Shown: positions 20,350 through 24,273 of the stretch, one piece after another | How the letters are laid out: every line of letters starts with the position of its first letter | How positions within the stretch are numbered: the first letter of the stretch is position 1 | Origin: a virus | IMG/VR virus record: IMGVR_UViG_3300031673_000472 | Coordinates: 1 to 24,273 of that record | Strand: one strand, 5' to 3' | DNA: 24,273 nt | Made by a program: the position numbers and the translations under genes | The notes under the pieces: generated by a model | What the model saw: the letters and a program-made list of their open reading frames with translations, nothing else | What the model was told of the DNA's origin: nothing | Database searches by the model: none

Positions 20350-21048
20350 ATGGCAAAAGCAGACACACCTGCTCCAAAGAAAGAGGAGAAAAAAGTTACC
20401 ACTCCTCCGGAAGCAGACACACCTGCGGAAATTTCAGAAGGAGACCCAACTCCTCCTACTCCGCAGGAGCAAAAGGTAACAGAGTTGGAAGCCGAGGTTG
20501 ACCGGCTTACAAACTTGCTTACAAAGCAAGAAACTATTGCCAAAACCTCTCAAAGAGACAAGGCGATAGCAGAACGGAAAAAGCAGGAATTGTTAGTAAC
20601 GATTGAAAAGGTTAAATCCGGAGAGATTGAAATTTCTGACATAAACTTGCCGGCAGAGCCAACTCCTACACAAGAGGAGGGTCTTAAGAAAGATATTCAG
20701 ATTGGGGTTCAGAATTTGGTGTTGGGTAATCCTGACTATCAAAATCTGTTATCTCAAGATGTTACTCTGAAGGAAGTTATTAAGAAAAGTCCTCTGGTTT
20801 TAATAGGAGATTTTTTCTCCGTAGAAGATGCAGTAGAACAGATTAGAGAGAAATTGGATGAACGGGTTTCTTTTTTGAAAAAAACTCAACCCAAAGAGGA
20901 AAAAAAGGAAGGAGAAGAAGGTCCGGAATTTGAGCCGGGTCCCATCCAACCAAAGGAAGGGCCTCCAGTTCCGCCTCCAAGTCCTACTCCGACAACTCCA
21001 GACGAGAAGTTGGAGGAATCTATCCAAAACAAGATTAGGATTACCTGA
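20350..21048 (+). CDS. Putative scaffold protein, 232 aa
   Basis: Acidic and helical, with a Pro/Thr/Glu-rich disordered start (about 1-40), a coiled coil (about 42-95: QKVTELEAEVDRLTNLLTKQE...), a short helical core (GVQNLVLGNPDYQNLL..., IREKLDERVSF), then a disordered Glu/Pro-rich stretch and a small helical end (DEKLEESIQNKI). Scaffolds commonly have this shape and precede the major capsid gene, as here, 64 bp upstream. The short C-terminal helix is where scaffold-coat contact usually lies. No protease motif. Confidence 0.7.
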   Translation: MAKADTPAPKKEEKKVTTPPEADTPAEISEGDPTPPTPQEQKVTELEAEVDRLTNLLTKQETIAKTSQRDKAIAERKKQELLVTIEKVKSGEIEISDINLPAEPTPTQEEGLKKDIQIGVQNLVLGNPDYQNLLSQDVTLKEVIKKSPLVLIGDFFSVEDAVEQIREKLDERVSFLKKTQPKEEKKEGEEGPEFEPGPIQPKEGPPVPPPSPTPTTPDEKLEESIQNKIRIT

Positions 21049-21112
21049 TAGGTCGTTCCTTCCTTCGCAAAATTTAATTTTAATTTAGCTATCCTCCATA
21101 GCTTAACTTTGT

Positions 21113-22312
21113 ATGGCTTTAAATGCTTATGCTATTGCTGCTGCTGTAAAGAAATTAGACCTGTCAGAAGAATTAGCTGAAGTCATCCGGACAGATAATA
21201 CTGCTCTTTTGAGCAGGGTAGGAGCCGGAGGTTTAGTTGCTACTCAGTTAAAGCACTCTTGGCCAGAAGATAAACTGAATCCAAATACTGCGACTGAATC
21301 AGGCGTTGGGATCAATAACGCAATTACTACTTTTTCTGTAGCAGCTGGACAAGGTCCAAGATTCAAAGTCGGGACATTGTTTAAGGACAATACCAAAGGA
21401 AAGTCAGAAATAATGCGACTTGATGCTATCACTGCTGGTAGTGATATATTCACAACTGTCAAGAGAGGATTGGGTGCTGGATTTACTCCGGACACTGGTG
21501 AAACTCACGCTGCTTCATTTCCGATAATGATTATTTCTCATAACAAGGATGAAAGTTGGATACCAACTCAAGAAGATTGGTCTCAAGAAAGAACTGGCCC
21601 TTATAACTTCAGGACTACAATGGGTTACGGAATTGCCATCAGTCGTGCAAGACAGGCAGTATCTCACGCTGGAATCGCAAGTGAATTTGCTCATCAATCT
21701 GCTTACAGGTTGAAAGAATTTATGCGTCAGTTAGATAGTATAGTTATTAACTCTCCTCGTTCAGCTTTTGAATCTGGTGATGCAACTGGTGCTGCTGGTA
21801 AATCTTCAGCGATGGGTTTGATTGATGCCGTTAGATACAGTATGGGTGCAACGGCAGTTAATACCGGTAATTATAACGAGACCTCTGAAGCTCTTACTCC
21901 AAGTGTTCTAAACGCTTTGATTAAGTTGATTTGGGATGATGGTGGCTTGGTTGCTGGTGGTAGATTGGCTTGTATCGTTGGTGGTGTTCAGAAAAGGAAG
22001 ATTTCCGCTTTTGACAACGCCTACCGCAGAATGGACTTTGATTCCAAAGCTGCTGGTTATGTGGTTGAGAGATTTCTTTCTGATTTAGGGTTTGAAGTAG
22101 AGGTAATTGTTGACCCTTGGATGCCTGATGATGCTTGTATTGTTGGTGATTTGAACAGATTGAAAGTTGGACCTCTTAGCAATGACGCTGTTGCCTTAGA
22201 AGATTTGGCAAAGCGTGGAAGAATGATTGAAGCAATGCTTTCTGGAACTTATACTCTTGAAGTCAGGAACGCTTTAGAAGCTTGGGCAATCCACACTAAT
22301 TTATCCAGTTAA
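21113..22312 (+). CDS. Major capsid protein, SU10-like (HK97 fold)
   Basis: 399 residues. MALNAYAIAAAVKKLDLSEELAEVIRTDNTALLSRVGAG, then LKHSWPEDKLNP, FKVGTLFKDNTKGKSEIMRL, a DSIVINSPRS segment, and a long final domain with YAVVERF-like beta strands and DPWMPDDACIVGDL. This order and the SWPEDKL and INSPRS blocks fit the SU10-type major capsid family of podoviruses. It builds the icosahedral head. No N-terminal delta domain is evident, consistent with a separate scaffold. A small hairpin AGCTA 21087-21091/TAGCT 21099-21103 lies just upstream of its ATG, and a T-rich hairpin follows its stop. Confidence 0.85.
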   Translation: MALNAYAIAAAVKKLDLSEELAEVIRTDNTALLSRVGAGGLVATQLKHSWPEDKLNPNTATESGVGINNAITTFSVAAGQGPRFKVGTLFKDNTKGKSEIMRLDAITAGSDIFTTVKRGLGAGFTPDTGETHAASFPIMIISHNKDESWIPTQEDWSQERTGPYNFRTTMGYGIAISRARQAVSHAGIASEFAHQSAYRLKEFMRQLDSIVINSPRSAFESGDATGAAGKSSAMGLIDAVRYSMGATAVNTGNYNETSEALTPSVLNALIKLIWDDGGLVAGGRLACIVGGVQKRKISAFDNAYRRMDFDSKAAGYVVERFLSDLGFEVEVIVDPWMPDDACIVGDLNRLKVGPLSNDAVALEDLAKRGRMIEAMLSGTYTLEVRNALEAWAIHTNLSS

Positions 22313-22333
22313 ATTTAATTTGGCTGGATTTTT
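22303..22333 (+). terminator. Weak intrinsic terminator after the capsid gene
   Basis: ATCCAG 22303-22308 pairs with CTGGAT 22324-22329, with five T ending at 22333. It includes the capsid stop codon. A second hairpin, GGGGTT 22376-22381/AACCCC 22406-22411, follows in the same gap without a T-tract. The first could lower read-through, favouring capsid over downstream mRNA. Confidence 0.45.
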
Positions 22334-22458
22334 AGTGGTCTCTCCTTGTGGACATTGAATTTTTCCGATAGGTTCGGGGTTCTCCTTGTTTGAAATACAA
22401 CTAAAAACCCCCAAAAGTAAAGGTCGCTTCTATTATTAACTTAATTAAATTTACTAAA

Positions 22459-23379
22459 ATGAGAGCACGAGATTATATGCCTTCTCTTTATGAAGGCCAT
22501 AAGATTCTTCCTTCAGATATAATTGGAGGTGATTTAGCTCATCCATACGGCAATACCTATTATGTGAAGAAATCAACAGATGCTGATTTTGATGCCTTCT
22601 TCAGTAACTTCAATTTCGTGAACAACAAGGGTAGAAACACTGTTTATACCACTGTTACTCTGGCATTGGCTGCTGCTGACGCCGGTGACACAATCTTTAT
22701 CTGCCCCGGATTTTACGCTGACGAGGGTGTGCTGGCCATTACCCAGCAAGGATTAAGACTCTTTGGTCCGGGTAAAGACCAACTGGCTATTACTGGGGTT
22801 AAGACCAATTCTGGTGCACATCACCTAATTACTGTCAACGCCACCGATGTTGAAATTGCTGGACTCGGCTTTTTCCAGAACACAAACGAATACGATGCGA
22901 TTAGAGTATCTCCTACTGCTGATTCTTTCAAGTGCCATATTCACGATTGCAAGTTTGACAATGGAGGTGTAGGCGAACACGGTATTTATACTGACCTAAC
23001 TAAAGACAGTCCAGACATATTGATTGAAAATAACTTATTCAGGAGTTGTGCGACAGCTTGTATTTCCGTTTCTGCTTCAAGAGCTATTGTCAGAAATAAT
23101 CTACTTATAGTGGCTACTGGTGCGAAAGGAATCATTTATGTTCCGACTACGGGGGACAGACCCGATGGGCAACTTTTGGACAACAAATTTCTGACAGCAG
23201 ATGGAGTGAATGCGATAGGGATTAGTTTCACCGGCACTCCGACCGCAGGTATGGTGTCAATGAGTGGAAACCAATTCTCTGGAAAGTTTGCTGATGAGGC
23301 ACATTGTGTAAGCAAGAAAGCAGGTTATATCGTGGGTGGAACGAATTACTGGGGTTCAACTGTAATAGCTTATTCCTAA
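22459..23379 (+). CDS. Right-handed beta-helix protein, 306 aa
   Basis: After a short N-terminal segment (MRARDYMPSLYEGHKILPSD) come repeating strand-turn units typical of right-handed beta-helix proteins: TIFICPGFYADEGVLAI, LRLFGPGKDQLAITG, VEIAGLGFFQNTN, CHIHDCKFDN, ILIENNLFRSCA, AIVRNNLLIVA, DGQLLDNKFLTA, SMSGNQFSG, where Asn ladder positions (NNLF, DNKF, GNQF) recur. Such folds occur in tailspikes and pectate-lyase-like enzymes. Its place directly after the capsid gene, and its modest length, argue for a head-decoration or capsid-fibre part rather than a main tailspike. No catalytic residues assigned. Confidence 0.75.
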   Translation: MRARDYMPSLYEGHKILPSDIIGGDLAHPYGNTYYVKKSTDADFDAFFSNFNFVNNKGRNTVYTTVTLALAAADAGDTIFICPGFYADEGVLAITQQGLRLFGPGKDQLAITGVKTNSGAHHLITVNATDVEIAGLGFFQNTNEYDAIRVSPTADSFKCHIHDCKFDNGGVGEHGIYTDLTKDSPDILIENNLFRSCATACISVSASRAIVRNNLLIVATGAKGIIYVPTTGDRPDGQLLDNKFLTADGVNAIGISFTGTPTAGMVSMSGNQFSGKFADEAHCVSKKAGYIVGGTNYWGSTVIAYS

Positions 23380-23398
23380 AGCTTTTCCTTGTGAAGCT

Positions 23399-23599
23399 AT
23401 GAACTCAAACCTATTAAAAGAATTAGAAGCTCGTAACAACTTTCTTGAGCAAGAATCTGATAAGTTCGTAGATGAGCGTATCAAATGCTCAAGGCGTGTT
23501 TCAGATATTCAGTTCATTTTAATAGGGATGAAAGGTGAAATAGAAGCGAACAAACAAATAATCGTAAAATTAAAGGCCGAAGAAAAAAAAGTTAATTAA
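23399..23599 (+). CDS. Small coiled-coil protein, 66 aa
   Basis: MNSNLLKELEARNNFLEQESDKF continues as a single amphipathic helix with a break near CSRRVSDIQF and ends KLKAEEKKVN. No globular core, so it is probably an oligomerisation or spacer protein. A small hairpin AGCTT/AAGCT lies directly before the ATG; its loop has the TCCTTGTG word also seen twice near 22343 and 22383 (the second with TCCTTGTT). Confidence 0.6.
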   Translation: MNSNLLKELEARNNFLEQESDKFVDERIKCSRRVSDIQFILIGMKGEIEANKQIIVKLKAEEKKVN

Positions 23600-23612
23600 G
23601 CGAAATACTATT

Positions 23613-23939
23613 ATGTATAAAAGAATTATAGCAAGCGGAGATTTGGTGATGCCGGAAGGGACAAGAATTTATGCTGTTCGCTTAGAAAGCACTTCAGATG
23701 ATTGTTATGCAATTATTTATGATGCTGTAACCGCAGCATTGGGTGCTACCAACAGCAACCAAATTTGCACTTTGTTTGTTACTAATATTGTGGGAGATGG
23801 AGATACCGGCATCGGAACTCAAGACATTCATCCTAATTCTGATAAACAAAGCTTTGGTCCTATCGGAATTACTATGGAAAGAGGAATTTCTGTTACTTTA
23901 AACGGAACAACTCCAAAACTTTATATTTATTACGCTTAA
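23613..23939 (+). CDS. Small beta-rich virion protein candidate, 108 aa
   Basis: MYKRIIASGDLVMPEGTRIYAVRLESTSDDCYAIIYDAV is followed by CTLFVTNIVGDGDTG and a GISVTLNGTTPKLYIYYA end. Repeated strands with a GT-x-IYAV turn and a final beta strand closing with YIYYA resemble small head-decoration, fibre-base or capsid-binding domains. I assign no precise family. Lies between the coiled-coil protein and the receptor-type ORF. Confidence 0.5.
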   Translation: MYKRIIASGDLVMPEGTRIYAVRLESTSDDCYAIIYDAVTAALGATNSNQICTLFVTNIVGDGDTGIGTQDIHPNSDKQSFGPIGITMERGISVTLNGTTPKLYIYYA

Positions 23940-23952
23940 TCGCTAAAAACTT

Positions 23953-24273
23953 ATGGCAATGTATGAGAAGAAAAATAACGCCATAGGAGCGGTTAATGAT
24001 GACCCTTTAGCTGCTGGGGTTCTTACTTTAAATTTACAAGCCGGTCAAGGTGCTAATTTTCCAGCCACCGGCGTTTTTCTTATTACTATTTGGGATTCAG
24101 CAACCTATCCTAACCCGGGAGATGATCCGAATATGGAGATTATTCGGGTTAGCTCTCGTGCTACGGATGCCCTTACTATTGTCAGGGCCCAAGAAGATAC
24201 TTCTGATGTAGAACACGCTCAAGGTTCAAGGGTGGAAATGTTAATTACCGCCGGTTTTTTTAATGATGCAACT
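23953..24273 (+). CDS. Partial fibre/baseplate-type protein (N-terminal 107 aa)
   Basis: Starts at the ATG at 23953 (MAMYEKKNNAIGAVNDDPL) and runs off the right edge. The visible domain includes NFPATGVFLITIWDS, MEIIRVSS, ALTIVRAQEDT and EHAQGSRVEMLITAG. The order 'FPATGxFxxTI - EIIRVxS - LTIVRAQEDT - HAxGxxVEMLxTAG' is the adaptor module found at the N-terminus of many phage tail-fibre or receptor-binding proteins. It suggests that the tail or neck-fibre region begins here. Everything past residue 107 is unseen. Confidence 0.7.
   Translation, partial: MAMYEKKNNAIGAVNDDPLAAGVLTLNLQAGQGANFPATGVFLITIWDSATYPNPGDDPNMEIIRVSSRATDALTIVRAQEDTSDVEHAQGSRVEMLITAGFFNDAT

Noticed and set aside
1-24273. 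tRNA genes, CRISPR arrays, insertion sequences, integrase or diversity-generating retroelement
   Set aside because: No cloverleaf with a T-loop, no regularly spaced repeats with spacers, no transposase, recombinase or reverse-transcriptase motifs were seen.

Overview
This window reads as part of the genome of a tailed double-stranded DNA phage. It has two opposed gene blocks. A leftward block of small, tightly packed early/accessory and DNA-metabolism genes (about 1-9548) faces a rightward virion-assembly block (10519 to the right edge), across a 970-bp control region (9549-10518). The assembly order is TerS, TerL, portal, two large unknown virion-type proteins, an 860-residue putative ejection protein, a 30-residue membrane peptide, scaffold, an SU10-like major capsid protein, a beta-helix protein, and small proteins leading into a receptor/fibre-like ORF cut by the edge. 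This suggests a podovirus-like head-to-neck module, but no tail genes are in view. No integrase, tRNA, CRISPR or insertion sequence is visible.

Host. Start codons are almost never preceded by a Shine-Dalgarno sequence and leaders are A/T-rich. Several promoters nevertheless match the TTGACA/TATAAT sigma-70 type with 17-18 bp spacers, and two put the transcription start on or within about 2 nt of the ATG (leaderless mRNA). The promoters do not resemble the Bacteroidota consensus, so a Patescibacteria/CPR-type host is a reasonable but weak guess. TGA is used as a stop.

Leftward block. Three leftward promoters (about 9.60, 7.87 and 3.43 kb) drive: (i) 9548-8129, two widespread phage accessory families plus small proteins, ending in an intrinsic terminator at 8054-8088; (ii) 7516-3455, small proteins, two zinc ribbons and an AAA+ ATPase; (iii) 3404-1, an HTH protein, an OB-like DNA-binding candidate, a SWIM zinc-binding protein, a RecB/Cas4-like nuclease and a second partial PD-(D/E)XK-like protein. 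All three promoters carry TGACACC/GGTGTCA words at the -35 region, which look like sites for one shared repressor.

The unusual content is RNA-like. Four long non-coding stretches (310-479, 5262-6018, 7517-8128, 9549-10518) are dense in perfect nested inverted repeats. Two of them (317-470 and 5834-6010) share a closing helix, an adjoining stem with a compensatory base-pair change, and loop pairings that predict pseudoknots, so they look like two members of one structured RNA family. The larger copy sits inside a roughly 730-nt ornate region comparable in scale to the GOLLD/ROOL class of phage RNAs, though I cannot show homology to either. In the control region, an RNA of about 195 nt (10090-10285) has its own promoter, two predicted H-type pseudoknots and an intrinsic terminator. 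A second RNA runs towards it from a consensus-perfect leftward promoter. DnaA-box-like sites and a direct repeat in the same region make it the best origin candidate.
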